Origin: JAFDVL01 sp043736395 | Lineage (GTDB): Bacteria > Acidobacteriota > Blastocatellia > RBC074 | DNA length: 8,923 nt | NCBI GenBank assembly: GCA_043736395.1 | Contig: JAYTCQ010000223.1 | Location: forward strand, 1 to 8,923 | Direction: 5' to 3' | Shown: in pieces, positions 1 through 6,370 of the stretch | Numbering within the stretch: the stretch's first letter is position 1 | Layout of the letters: each line of letters opens with the position of its first letter | Position numbers and translations under genes: made by a program | The notes under the pieces: model-generated | Database searches by the model: none | Told to the model about the DNA's origin: nothing | Seen by the model: the letters and a program-made list of their open reading frames with translations, nothing else

Positions 1-949
1 CTCGAAAATAGGCGCGATACTCATCTACGTTATAAATATCTTTGCCGAACAAAATCCGATCCTGATACTTCACATGAAAATCGTACGAGGCATACGGCTG
101 TCTTCCCAGCTCTGCCAGAATCGCGGCATTGTCTACATACACGTTCGGATAGGTATCAAATAATTTTCCCAAACGCGCCAGATCATTTCCGTGATAGCCG
201 AGATGCGCAAGGATGAAATTTGTTTTGGGATTCTTTTGAATCATGTGATTGCGTTCGGTCATCAAGGTCTCGAACGTCGGATATTTTTCCGGTGGACGTG
301 CCCGTTGCGGGAATTGATTCAGCTCCAACCAGCGTTCGTTGTGATTATCAATCGGGTCAAAAAATACATTGGGTTCCGCGATGTGAATCAGGATCGGGAT
401 TTTCAATTTCGCGCACATCGCCCAGACGGGATCCCAGTTCGGATCGTCCACTTTCACCCGTTCGCCGTTTTTATATTTCATGTCCATGCCGAAGTTCTTA
501 AAGACCTTCAGCCCCTGCGCACCGTTCTTCACATCCTCTTCCAACCGCTTCGCCTGACGTTCGCCATAGCCCGGTTCGTTTATGTCATCGAAGGTCATAT
601 TCGCAAACACAATGAAGCGATCTGGGTGACGACCTTTCATCGCCGCGATCAATTTTTGCAGGCGTTCGCCGGAGCCACCACTTAAATTCACCATCACTTT
701 CATGTTCATCGAATCCATTTCCGTGACGAGCTTATCCACGTATTCCGGCGCAAGATTTCCGTGATGGCTGTGAACGTCTACGAAGGGAAATTTCGCCCGA
801 TCAACCTTTGTTTCTTTGGTCACGAGCGAAGATTTCGGATCGTATTCTTCGGTAGTGAGAGTTTTAGTTGGTTGTGCCGCACGCGGTTGTGCATGTGTGA
901 CGCCTGCGAATGACAACAACAAAATTGAGAAGAGAAATATTTTTTTCAT
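1..949 (-). CDS. Secreted amidohydrolase, TIM-barrel metal-dependent hydrolase (3' end beyond window)
   Basis: Reading frame open from ATG at 949 to the left edge, 316 codons visible with no stop, so the C-terminus is missing. Residues 1-20 form a signal peptide (MKKIFLF, hydrophobic core, likely cut after THA), so the enzyme should act in the periplasm or outside. Amidohydrolase superfamily marks appear in order: HxH at His60/His62 (VDVHSHHGN) on strand 1, Lys148 (GLKVFKNFG), His189 (ILIHIAEP), His249 (ILAHLGYHG) and the acidic residue Asp304 (ILFGKDIY). These are the usual metal ligands and catalytic Asp of the amidohydrolase_2 (PF04909) type. The substrate cannot be read from the sequence. 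The residue before the Asp is Lys, where many relatives have Ser or Thr. No clear Shine-Dalgarno lies before the ATG. It lies downstream of the M61 peptidase on the same strand, separated by a 102-base gap filled mostly by a hairpin element. Confidence 0.85.
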   Translation of the reverse strand, partial: MKKIFLFSILLLSFAGVTHAQPRAAQPTKTLTTEEYDPKSSLVTKETKVDRAKFPFVDVHSHHGNLAPEYVDKLVTEMDSMNMKVMVNLSGGSGERLQKLIAAMKGRHPDRFIVFANMTFDDINEPGYGERQAKRLEEDVKNGAQGLKVFKNFGMDMKYKNGERVKVDDPNWDPVWAMCAKLKIPILIHIAEPNVFFDPIDNHNERWLELNQFPQRARPPEKYPTFETLMTERNHMIQKNPKTNFILAHLGYHGNDLARLGKLFDTYPNVYVDNAAILAELGRQPYASYDFHVKYQDRILFGKDIYNVDEYRAYFR

Positions 950-981
950 ATAGCGAATTTCAAATGTATACGCCTTAAATT

Positions 982-1045
982 TGTAGGGTAGGTTCTTAAC
1001 CTGCCCACTTTTATTAACTAGGGCAGGTTAAGAACCTACCCTACA
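982..1045. repeat. REPIN-like inverted repeat between peptidase and amidohydrolase genes
   Basis: Two perfect 25-base inverted arms, 982-1006 and 1021-1045, flank a 14-base AT-rich loop. Each arm is itself a hairpin: on the left arm, 986-994 pairs with 998-1006 (9 bp including one G-T pair) around the loop CTT. GTAG stands at 983-986 at the outer edge, and its complement CTAC at 1041-1044. A GTAG tetranucleotide next to an imperfect palindrome, present as an inverted pair, is the described form of REP/BIME/REPIN elements mobilised by RAYT transposases. The element ends 6 bases from the stop codon of the M61 gene. No T-run follows it on the minus strand, so it is not a classic intrinsic terminator. 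Confidence 0.8.
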
Positions 1046-1051
1046 GGTCGC

Positions 1052-2929
1052 CTATTTTTCACTGAGCCAGCTTTTACGAATCGCTAACCGTGAAGCGTCC
1101 GCTTCTTTCATTGCTGTTATCACGTAACGATCCGGCGGTTGCTTCGCAATTGTAATCGGCAACGTGATCAATTTCTCACGACGAAATAAGGTGAACGTCG
1201 CTGGCTTTCCAACGGGCAGCGACGCAATGAATTCGTTGAATCCTGCGTTGTCTACGCGCTGTCCATTCACCGCTACGATTTCGTCATTGACGTTGAGTCC
1301 ATCGTTATACGCCGGAGTGTCAGCATAAACCGTGGCAACTGCCGTTCCGCCAGGTTTCAATCGCACGCCAATAAATCCCCGCGGTAGAGTTTCCTGTCCC
1401 TGAACATCATTGCTGTAGCCTTTCGTTAACTGCAATCCGGCGTGACGCAAAAAACGATTCCAATCAATTTCCGCCGTGCCGCTGATGTACTTCGCATAAA
1501 AATCTGTGAAGTCCGTTCCAGCAATTTTTTCGAAAGCCGCTTTCAATTCGGCATCGGTAAAACCTGGTTTCGGCAACGCATGATTTTCGTAAAGCAACCG
1601 CATTACTTCATCCAACGATTTCGCATTATTCGTCGCTTTGCGAATTTCCAGATCGAACATCATTCCAATAATTTCGCCTTTGTCATAATACGACATGGCA
1701 GTATTCGCCGAGTTTTCATCGGGGCGATAATATTTAATCCACGCATCAAAACTTCCTGCCTCTGCGCTTTGCACCAAACGCCCCGGCGTCATATCGTATC
1801 GCTGAAGCTGTAAGCCAATCGCGCCGACATACGCGCCAGCTTTGGTGAGTCCGGCACGCAGGAGAAGTTGATCGCCGTAATAGCTAGTGATGCCTTCACT
1901 GACCCACAAATTCTTCGTGTAATTTTCGGCTTGATAATCGAATGGTCCCAAAGCCTTCGGACGAATCCGCTTCACATTCCACAGATGAAAATATTCGTGC
2001 GAGATCAAACCGAGAAAACCATTATAGCGTCCGGGAGACTTGAAAACATTGGGGCTTGATTGACACGTCGTCGAATTTAAATGCTCCAATCCGCCACCGA
2101 TGTTGGGCTGAAGATGGATGAAGAAGGTGTAATGTTCGTAAGGCAAAGTGCCTCTGAAAATCGCTGCGCCCTGTTCGATAATTTTTGTAAAATCACGCTT
2201 CAAAATTTCTGCGTCGTAATTCCCTTCACCCCAAATTGCAATGCGATGACGTTTGCCGAGTACATCAAATTCGATCAAATTATGCGTGCCAATTTCAGCT
2301 GGCGAATCCACCAGCACGTCATAATTCGGAGCCGAAAAATAACCATCGCCGTCAGGATTCAATGCGAGCGGAGACGTCACGCGCCATCCATTCGGAGCAT
2401 TAATTTTCAGCTTCAAAGGTTGCTCAACCGCGCCTTTGACATACATGAAAATGCTGGCTCCGTTGAAGTAGGCGTGGGAGCTGTCAAGGTGCGAAGTGCG
2501 TACGCTCAACTCGTACGCATAGACACGGTAACTGGCTTTAATTTCCTTCGCGCCATTGGTCGTCACGCGCCACGTAGCCTTATCAATTTTCTCCCAATTT
2601 AAATTATTATTGGAGGAATCTTTGGCAGCGAAATCCTGAATATTTTTGGCAAATTCGCGCTGCAAATACGATCCGGGCGTCCAGGTCGGAATTTGCAAAT
2701 CAATCGTGGCAGAATTGATATTTCCGATAGTGTACGCGACCTCGTAAAGATGCGTATGCGGCTGCGGAAACGACAGCTCGTACTTCAAATTATAGACAGG
2801 TTTCGCTGGCGGTGGCGGTGGGACGTTCTCATTTTTTTTCTTCTGCGCGAACGTCGAAACTGAGTAGAAAATTACGAACAATAAAACGAAAAACTGGGGA
2901 GATTTTTTTCTCATCATACGATTTAGCAT
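1052..2929 (-). CDS. Secreted M61 family metallopeptidase (glycyl aminopeptidase type) with C-terminal PDZ domain
   Basis: 625 aa. Residues 1-29 form a signal peptide (MMRKK, hydrophobic core, cut near TFA|Q), followed by a Lys-rich then Pro-rich stretch (about 30-43). An N-terminal beta domain covers roughly 45-230. The peptidase domain has the GGGLEH segment (278-283) and the zinc motif HEYFH (311-315) within HEYFHLWNVKRIRP, which is highly typical of M61. The third zinc ligand is probably Glu345 (LWVSEGITSYYG). A PDZ domain spans about 518-592, beginning RGFIGVRL and containing NDEIVAVNGQRV. M61 enzymes remove N-terminal residues, glycine and alanine in the characterised Sphingomonas enzyme. 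Specificity here is unknown. The start is uncertain among Met1 (2929), Met5 (2917) and Met6 (2914), as none has a strong Shine-Dalgarno; the choice hardly changes the protein. Catalytic residues look intact. Confidence 0.95.
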   Translation of the reverse strand: MLNRMMRKKSPQFFVLLFVIFYSVSTFAQKKKNENVPPPPPAKPVYNLKYELSFPQPHTHLYEVAYTIGNINSATIDLQIPTWTPGSYLQREFAKNIQDFAAKDSSNNNLNWEKIDKATWRVTTNGAKEIKASYRVYAYELSVRTSHLDSSHAYFNGASIFMYVKGAVEQPLKLKINAPNGWRVTSPLALNPDGDGYFSAPNYDVLVDSPAEIGTHNLIEFDVLGKRHRIAIWGEGNYDAEILKRDFTKIIEQGAAIFRGTLPYEHYTFFIHLQPNIGGGLEHLNSTTCQSSPNVFKSPGRYNGFLGLISHEYFHLWNVKRIRPKALGPFDYQAENYTKNLWVSEGITSYYGDQLLLRAGLTKAGAYVGAIGLQLQRYDMTPGRLVQSAEAGSFDAWIKYYRPDENSANTAMSYYDKGEIIGMMFDLEIRKATNNAKSLDEVMRLLYENHALPKPGFTDAELKAAFEKIAGTDFTDFYAKYISGTAEIDWNRFLRHAGLQLTKGYSNDVQGQETLPRGFIGVRLKPGGTAVATVYADTPAYNDGLNVNDEIVAVNGQRVDNAGFNEFIASLPVGKPATFTLFRREKLITLPITIAKQPPDRYVITAMKEADASRLAIRKSWLSEK

Positions 2930-2984
2930 TCTTAAAAGTTACCAGATATTCCAACGAAAATTTGTTGGATGATTAAGAGTAAAG

Positions 2985-3013
2985 AGTGTAGGCGGAGAGG
3001 CGAGAGGAAGCAA
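2985..3013 (-). promoter_or_regulatory. Possible promoter of the M61 peptidase gene
   Basis: On the minus strand, TTGCTT (3013-3008) and TACACT (2990-2985) are separated by 17 bases, about 55 bases upstream of the ATG at 2929. Both boxes are imperfect matches to a housekeeping sigma-70 promoter. The position, between the upstream hairpin and the start, is sensible. This is pattern matching only. Confidence 0.3.
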
Positions 3014-3034
3014 TATTGAGGATTCAAAGAATGG

Positions 3035-3128
3035 AATTAACGCAAAGGGACAAGGGATCAAGGGGGCAAAGAATTTTCATTGGTTAAGATTGTTTGATCC
3101 TTTGCCGCTTTGTCCCTTTGCGTTAATT
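3035..3128. repeat. Inverted pair of tandem octamer arrays forming a long hairpin
   Basis: The outer 19 bases, 3035-3053, are perfectly inverted at 3110-3128. Both arms share a head AATTAACG followed by octamers in register. Left arm, plus strand: CAAAGGGA (3043), CAAGGGAT (3051), CAAGGGGG (3059), CAAAGAAT (3067). Right arm, minus strand: CAAAGGGA (3120-3113), CAAAGCGG (3112-3105), CAAAGGAT (3104-3097), then CAAA. The arms therefore drift apart towards the loop while keeping the 8-base period. The element starts 10 bases after the stop codon of the 3139-3690 gene. There is no T-run after the hairpin in that gene's direction. Confidence 0.75.
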
Positions 3129-3138
3129 ATTTTGCGAC

Positions 3139-3690
3139 CTAACGAGCGTAAAGTCCGCACGGAGAAAACACTGCCGCTGCGCCGCCTGACATGCCAATTA
3201 GCGGAATGATGATAGAAATTTCTTCACCATTCACTTTCACCGAAGCCGTAGTAATTCCGGCTTCAAGTCCTTGTTGCGCGAACGGCATTGGCCCTGGTTC
3301 ACGGTTGACGACTTCCAGCGCGCCGACTCCGCTCAAGCGTGATTCAATGGTGAATCCTGGAATCACAATCTTGGCGGAAACCGCATCCGGCAATTCCAGA
3401 TTGATATTGATTTCAGCTATAATCACTGGCGCGGATTCAAACGGAGTTCCCGCGAAAATGTTTGGCCCGAAATATGCGCCAACTTTTTCATCCGTTGAAA
3501 TAAAGCCCATAAACAAAGGCATCGCGTTCGGATCAGCTTGATAAAAAACCATTCCCGAAGCCGCTGAGCCGACGGGCGTATGCACCATCCGCGCGACGTG
3601 AACGATGACGTTTGGCATTTGCAAATCAGGGCTGGTCATGGCGACCAAATCCACTCCACCTTCCCACGACATCCATTTTGAAGTTGACAT
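3139..3690 (-). CDS. Hypothetical protein, not recognised (183 aa)
   Basis: I do not recognise this family. The start is set at the ATG at 3690 (MSTSKWMSW), 5 bases after a good ribosome binding site (AGAGAGGA). An upstream GTG in the same frame at 3741 would add 17 residues, but it lies inside a hairpin repeat and is rejected. There is no signal peptide or membrane helix. The protein is rich in short hydrophobic stretches alternating with polar residues (IIAEININLEL, AKIVIPGF, ASVKVNGEEISIIIPLIG), suggesting a mostly beta structure, and it has a Gly/Ala-rich turn near the C-terminus (MSGGAAAVFSP) with the only cysteine close behind it. It is flanked on both sides by palindromic elements and is probably transcribed alone. 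Base use resembles its neighbours. Confidence 0.75.
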   Translation of the reverse strand: MSTSKWMSWEGGVDLVAMTSPDLQMPNVIVHVARMVHTPVGSAASGMVFYQADPNAMPLFMGFISTDEKVGAYFGPNIFAGTPFESAPVIIAEININLELPDAVSAKIVIPGFTIESRLSGVGALEVVNREPGPMPFAQQGLEAGITTASVKVNGEEISIIIPLIGMSGGAAAVFSPCGLYAR

Positions 3691-3695
3691 AAAAA

Positions 3696-3703
3696 TCCTC
3701 TCT
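3696..3703 (-). promoter_or_regulatory. Ribosome binding site that fixes the start of the 183-aa gene
   Basis: AGAGAGGA on the minus strand, 5 bases before the ATG at 3690. It supports this ATG over the upstream in-frame GTG at 3741, which is buried in a hairpin arm. Confidence 0.7.
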
Positions 3704-3725
3704 TGGTTACTGATGGTTATAAATA

Positions 3726-3800
3726 ATGCAGAAGCCCGCACGCAGTAAGGGCGTCTTTACATTGCGAGAAAACGCCATTACTGCGTGCGGGCTTCTGCAT
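3726..3800. repeat. Near-perfect 29-bp hairpin in the leader of the 183-aa gene
   Basis: Arm 3726-3754 is the inverted copy of 3772-3800 with one mismatch (3749 against 3777). The stem can grow by about three further T-A pairs past a bulged C at 3755, leaving a loop near 3759-3768. It is GC-rich in its middle (GAAGCCCGCACGCAG) and stands apart from its AT-rich flanks. The near edge is 35 bases upstream of the ATG at 3690, so it lies in the 5' leader if transcription begins further upstream, or overlaps the promoter. It does not show the GTAG-plus-hairpin form of the REPIN-like elements, so I treat it as a different repeat family. Confidence 0.8.
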
Positions 3801-3969
3801 AAACTAACTTGTGATCGGGGCTGATACAAAATTTTCCTGAAGCAGAAACTCCTTTCTTCCATGTATCGCAGGAAATTTCAACGAATGGGGTCAGGAGTAG
3901 TTATGAGTTTCGGGGGAGCTCGATCTTAACACGGTGTTGAATTCTTTCAGGAAAAATCTCCGGCAAACC

Positions 3970-3998
3970 TTGCCTGCAATTCTCTTCTGAGCGACAAT
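3970..3998 (+). promoter_or_regulatory. Possible promoter of the Gfo/Idh/MocA gene
   Basis: TTGCCT (3970-3975) and GACAAT (3993-3998), 17 bases apart, about 55 bases upstream of the ATG at 4052. Each box matches the sigma-70 consensus at four of six positions. Weak by itself. Confidence 0.3.
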
Positions 3999-4051
3999 TA
4001 AAAAGTATCAGAGCAATCCCGTTTAGGCCTTTATTTCAATCAGGAGATTAC

Positions 4052-5419
4052 ATGAAAACTCGTCGTCAGTTTTTATACACTTCTTTGACCGGAAGCCTTG
4101 TCAGTGCGTTTGCGTTCAGCAAAAAATCTTTAGCCACTACTGCGCGTTCGTATATGCGAATTCAAGGTGCAAATAAGCGTATTCGTGTCGGATTAATCGG
4201 ATGCGGCGGACAGGGTACCGGAGACCTGCGCAAAATGATTTCCATCCCGAACGTCGAATGTGTCGCGCTTTGCGATGTTGACGATTCACAAGTCGAAAAG
4301 GCCGCAGCGATGACTGCCAAACAAGCCAATCAAAATCCTGCCTTGCGCGCCAAAGATTTCAGAAAAATTACGGACGACAAAAATATTGATGCCGTGATTG
4401 TGGGAACTCCCGATCATTGGCACGCGCTGACGACCGTGGCGGCGTGTCAATCCGGCAAAGATGTCTACGTTGAAAAACCGCTTTCGCTGACAATTGGTGA
4501 AGGTCGCGTGATGGTTGATGTAGCGCGAAAAAATAATCGTGTCGTGCAAATGGGTACGCAGCAACGTTCGACGCCGCATTACAAAGAAGCGTTTGATTAC
4601 GTGCAAAGCGGTGCACTTGGAAAAATTCGCGTCGTCAGAACCTGGGCGTATCAAGACTGGATGGGTGACATTGATAAAGTGCCCGACAGCGATCCGCCCG
4701 CCGGAGTTGATTACAATTTTTGGCTAGGCCCGGCTCCCGCACGCCCCTTCAACAAAAATCGTTTTCATTTTAATTTCCGCTGGTTTTACGATTATTCCGG
4801 CGGATTGATGACCGATTGGGGCGCGCACATGATTGACATTGCGAACTGGTATATGGGCATCAAAGCTCCTCTGTCTGCGGCTTCCGTCGGAGGCAAATAC
4901 GGCTTCCCAAATAACGCCGAAGAAACTCCCGACACACAACAGGCGATTTGGGATTGCGGCGAATATTCAATGATTTGGGAACACGCCACCGCGATTGGGC
5001 TTGGGCCATATCAACGCGATCATGGCGTAGCTCTGCACGGAAATAACGGCGTCTTAGTCGTAGATCGTGGCGGCTGGGAAGTTTATCCAGAGACAACTGG
5101 AAAAGGAAAACGTAAGAGCTACAAACCACAGGCCGCAGGGATGCCACGACAAGGAAGCGGCGGCACGGATGGACATTTCCTCCACGTCAAAAATTTTATT
5201 GATTGTATGGATTCGCGCAAAAAACCGAACTCCGATGTCGAAATCGGACATAATTCCATGATCGCCTGCCATCTCGGAAACATTGCCTTCCGTACAGGTA
5301 AGACCATCAAATGGGATGTCGAAAAAGAACGCGTTATCGGTGATGCTGAAGCACAGAAATTAGTGATGAAAGAATATCGTGCGCCTTGGAAATTGAGTGA
5401 GATGGTTTCGATGCGGTAG
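4052..5419 (+). CDS. Tat-exported Gfo/Idh/MocA family oxidoreductase
   Basis: 455 aa. The start has AGGAG 5 bases upstream. The N-terminus is a twin-arginine signal (TRRQFL at residues 3-8, then a moderately hydrophobic stretch to about 29), so the protein is probably exported folded with its cofactor. The Rossmann domain starts at about 44 with GLIGCGGQGTG (47-57), and an acidic residue ends the second strand (CDVDD, 74-78), which is usual for NAD(P) binding. VIVGTPDHWH (115-124) and EKP (141-143) are family hallmarks; the EKP lysine is the usual active-site residue. The C-terminal substrate domain includes GLMTDWGAHMID (251-262), with His259 in the place of the family's conserved histidine. 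The ending (GDAEAQKL then EYRAPWKL) resembles exported members common in Planctomycetes and Acidobacteria. The substrate is probably a sugar or sugar derivative but is not determined. Confidence 0.92.
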   Translation: MKTRRQFLYTSLTGSLVSAFAFSKKSLATTARSYMRIQGANKRIRVGLIGCGGQGTGDLRKMISIPNVECVALCDVDDSQVEKAAAMTAKQANQNPALRAKDFRKITDDKNIDAVIVGTPDHWHALTTVAACQSGKDVYVEKPLSLTIGEGRVMVDVARKNNRVVQMGTQQRSTPHYKEAFDYVQSGALGKIRVVRTWAYQDWMGDIDKVPDSDPPAGVDYNFWLGPAPARPFNKNRFHFNFRWFYDYSGGLMTDWGAHMIDIANWYMGIKAPLSAASVGGKYGFPNNAEETPDTQQAIWDCGEYSMIWEHATAIGLGPYQRDHGVALHGNNGVLVVDRGGWEVYPETTGKGKRKSYKPQAAGMPRQGSGGTDGHFLHVKNFIDCMDSRKKPNSDVEIGHNSMIACHLGNIAFRTGKTIKWDVEKERVIGDAEAQKLVMKEYRAPWKLSEMVSMR

Positions 5420-5432
5420 ATTTTCAGGAAGA

Positions 5433-5528
5433 AATAGACCACGGATTTTGCCGATTAAGCGGGTTTACGCGGGTCTGAGAATTCAGATCCGCGTAAACCC
5501 GTTCGATTCGCTAAATCCGTGGTCTATT
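5433..5528. repeat. Long inverted repeat built of tandem 9-10-base units between convergent genes
   Basis: The outer arms 5433-5448 and 5513-5528 match perfectly (16 bp). The inner arms 5460-5478 and 5483-5501 match over 19 bp with one G-T pair (5473 with 5488), around a 4-base loop. Between them is an imperfect stretch of about 11 bases per side. Each arm is made of four related units: on the left CGGATTTTG (5442), CCGATTAAG (5451), CGGGTTTACG (5460) and CGGGTCT (5470), with the same spacing on the right arm. It begins 13 bases after the oxidoreductase stop and ends 4 bases from the prepilin stop, so it fills the convergent gap and could block read-through from both sides. No strong T-run follows on either strand. 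Confidence 0.85.
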
Positions 5529-5532
5529 CTTA

Positions 5533-6093
5533 TTACAACTCCCAAACTCCATTCCGCAACTTCTTCACTTCAACCCCACCAGCACTGGTCAAAATCACTG
5601 CCACACGTTCGCCATCCTGATTTGACAGGTAGAGCCAATTCACGACGCCAGGTTCGACTTCGGGAATTCCTTTGGAAGAAAATGAGACTTCATATTGATT
5701 CGGTGTAGCTCCTGCTTTCAATGAAGTAGCGAGTTTCGCGTCGTTTTTTTGCTCCGGGAGAGAATTACCACAGGCAGTCTGAATGATGGCAGGCGATGTC
5801 ATACTGCCGGGAAGAGCTTCAAATTTCACATTCGCAGGTAACGCCGTAGTCGTTCCGGTGCTGTTCACAAAAGAATTTGTAGCTGTATTAATGGAAACTG
5901 TTTTGGAAGTATTCGCGCCGATGGCTTTGAATTTTGCAGATTGTAACGCCTGGGCAATTTCACGCGCGGAGGATTGTAATTGATAACCACGACTTGCTTT
6001 GATGAGGCTGGGGACGGAGATCGCACTGACGACCATGACGATGCCTAACACAATCATCAATTCTAACAGCGAAAATCCTTTGGCGTTTCTCAT
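5533..6093 (-). CDS. Type IV prepilin-like / type II secretion minor pseudopilin (FimT/GspH type)
   Basis: 186 aa. A GAGGAG ribosome binding site lies 5 bases before the ATG at 6093. The N-terminus is a class III prepilin signal: a short basic leader MRNAKG, predicted cleavage between Gly6 and Phe7, then FSLLELMIVLGIVMVVSAI with the key Glu as mature residue 5 (Glu11 of the precursor), followed by an amphipathic helix (about 30-60) and a beta-rich head. Length and pattern fit FimT/GspH minor pilins, which sit at or prime pilus or pseudopilus fibres in the inner membrane and periplasm after prepilin peptidase processing. The head has a lone Cys108. No other pilus or secretion gene is beside it in this window, so the system it serves is unknown. 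Confidence 0.88.
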   Translation of the reverse strand: MRNAKGFSLLELMIVLGIVMVVSAISVPSLIKASRGYQLQSSAREIAQALQSAKFKAIGANTSKTVSINTATNSFVNSTGTTTALPANVKFEALPGSMTSPAIIQTACGNSLPEQKNDAKLATSLKAGATPNQYEVSFSSKGIPEVEPGVVNWLYLSNQDGERVAVILTSAGGVEVKKLRNGVWEL

Positions 6094-6133
6094 GGTCTCT
6101 CCTCTTCACGAGCAAACTTGATTGTCTGCTTCG

Positions 6134-6163
6134 TGCATAGGAAAGTGCGAATGCCTGTCACAA
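6134..6163 (-). promoter_or_regulatory. Weak candidate promoter of the prepilin gene
   Basis: On the minus strand, TTGTGA (6163-6158) and TATGCA (6139-6134) are 18 bases apart, about 40 bases before the ATG at 6093. I looked for a sigma-54 type site, since pilin genes sometimes use one, and saw none convincing. Confidence 0.22.
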
Positions 6164-6201
6164 TCCACCACCAAAGTGCTGATTAAATTGTCACGAAAAC
6201 T

Positions 6202-6370
6202 GTAGCGTGAACTGTTAGTTCGCGCTCATTGAAAGATTGCGAAACCAAAAGAAACCAAGCCCGCTAATAAGCAAAAAAACAACTCTGTCAGAATTATTCT
6301 TTGATATTTTGCGAGCTTGGTTTCTTTGATGTTTTCAGTAATGAAATCAGCGTGAACTAACAGTTCACGC
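6202..6370. repeat. REPIN-like inverted pair with a second palindrome in its spacer
   Basis: The unit 6205-6225 is a hairpin (9-bp stem with one G-T pair, loop GTT) preceded by TGTA, giving GTAG at 6202-6205. Its inverted copy at 6350-6370 is 20/21 identical and is a perfect 9-bp hairpin with loop AAC. The expected outer CTAC is not kept on the right, where the sequence reads GACC after the stem. The 124-base spacer holds another inverted repeat, 6248-6260 with 6315-6327 (13 bp perfect), whose left arm overlaps two tandem decamers GAAACCAAAA and GAAACCAAGC (6241-6260). The outer right end is 5 bases from the cytochrome gene's stop codon. The left flank (6094-6201) carries the prepilin leader. 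Confidence 0.75.

Larger units (their letters stand above)
3691..4051. other. Divergent non-coding region between the hypothetical gene and the oxidoreductase gene
   Basis: 361 bases with no convincing gene. It holds the hairpin at 3726-3800, a 10-base inverted pair (3832-3841 TTTTCCTGAA and 3946-3955 TTCAGGAAAA) about 105 bases apart, a candidate plus-strand promoter at 3970-3998, and the ribosome binding site AGGAG (4042-4046) of the oxidoreductase. The 3842-3945 stretch shows nothing I can name. Confidence 0.6.

Noticed and set aside
191..685. Plus-strand open frame of 164 codons near the left edge
   Set aside because: It is antisense to the amidohydrolase, whose minus-strand frame shows a signal peptide and all the metal-ligand motifs. 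The plus-strand product has no recognisable pattern.
982..1045. CRISPR repeats or an insertion-sequence end
   Set aside because: There are only two copies, in inverted orientation, with no regular spacers and no transposase frame nearby.
2081..2602. Plus-strand open frame of 173 codons
   Set aside because: Antisense to the M61 peptidase; it has no ribosome binding site and no domain pattern.
3691..3741. N-terminal extension of the 183-aa protein starting at GTG 3741
   Set aside because: The GTG lies inside the 29-bp hairpin arm, while a good ribosome binding site directly precedes the ATG at 3690.
5433..5528. Classic Rho-independent terminator between the convergent genes
   Set aside because: The hairpin is far longer than usual terminators, has repeat-unit structure, and lacks a clear T-run on either side. 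A termination effect remains possible, but the sequence fits a repeat element better.
6094..6201. Sigma-54 promoter for the prepilin gene
   Set aside because: No properly spaced GG and GC elements of the -24/-12 type were seen upstream of the start.
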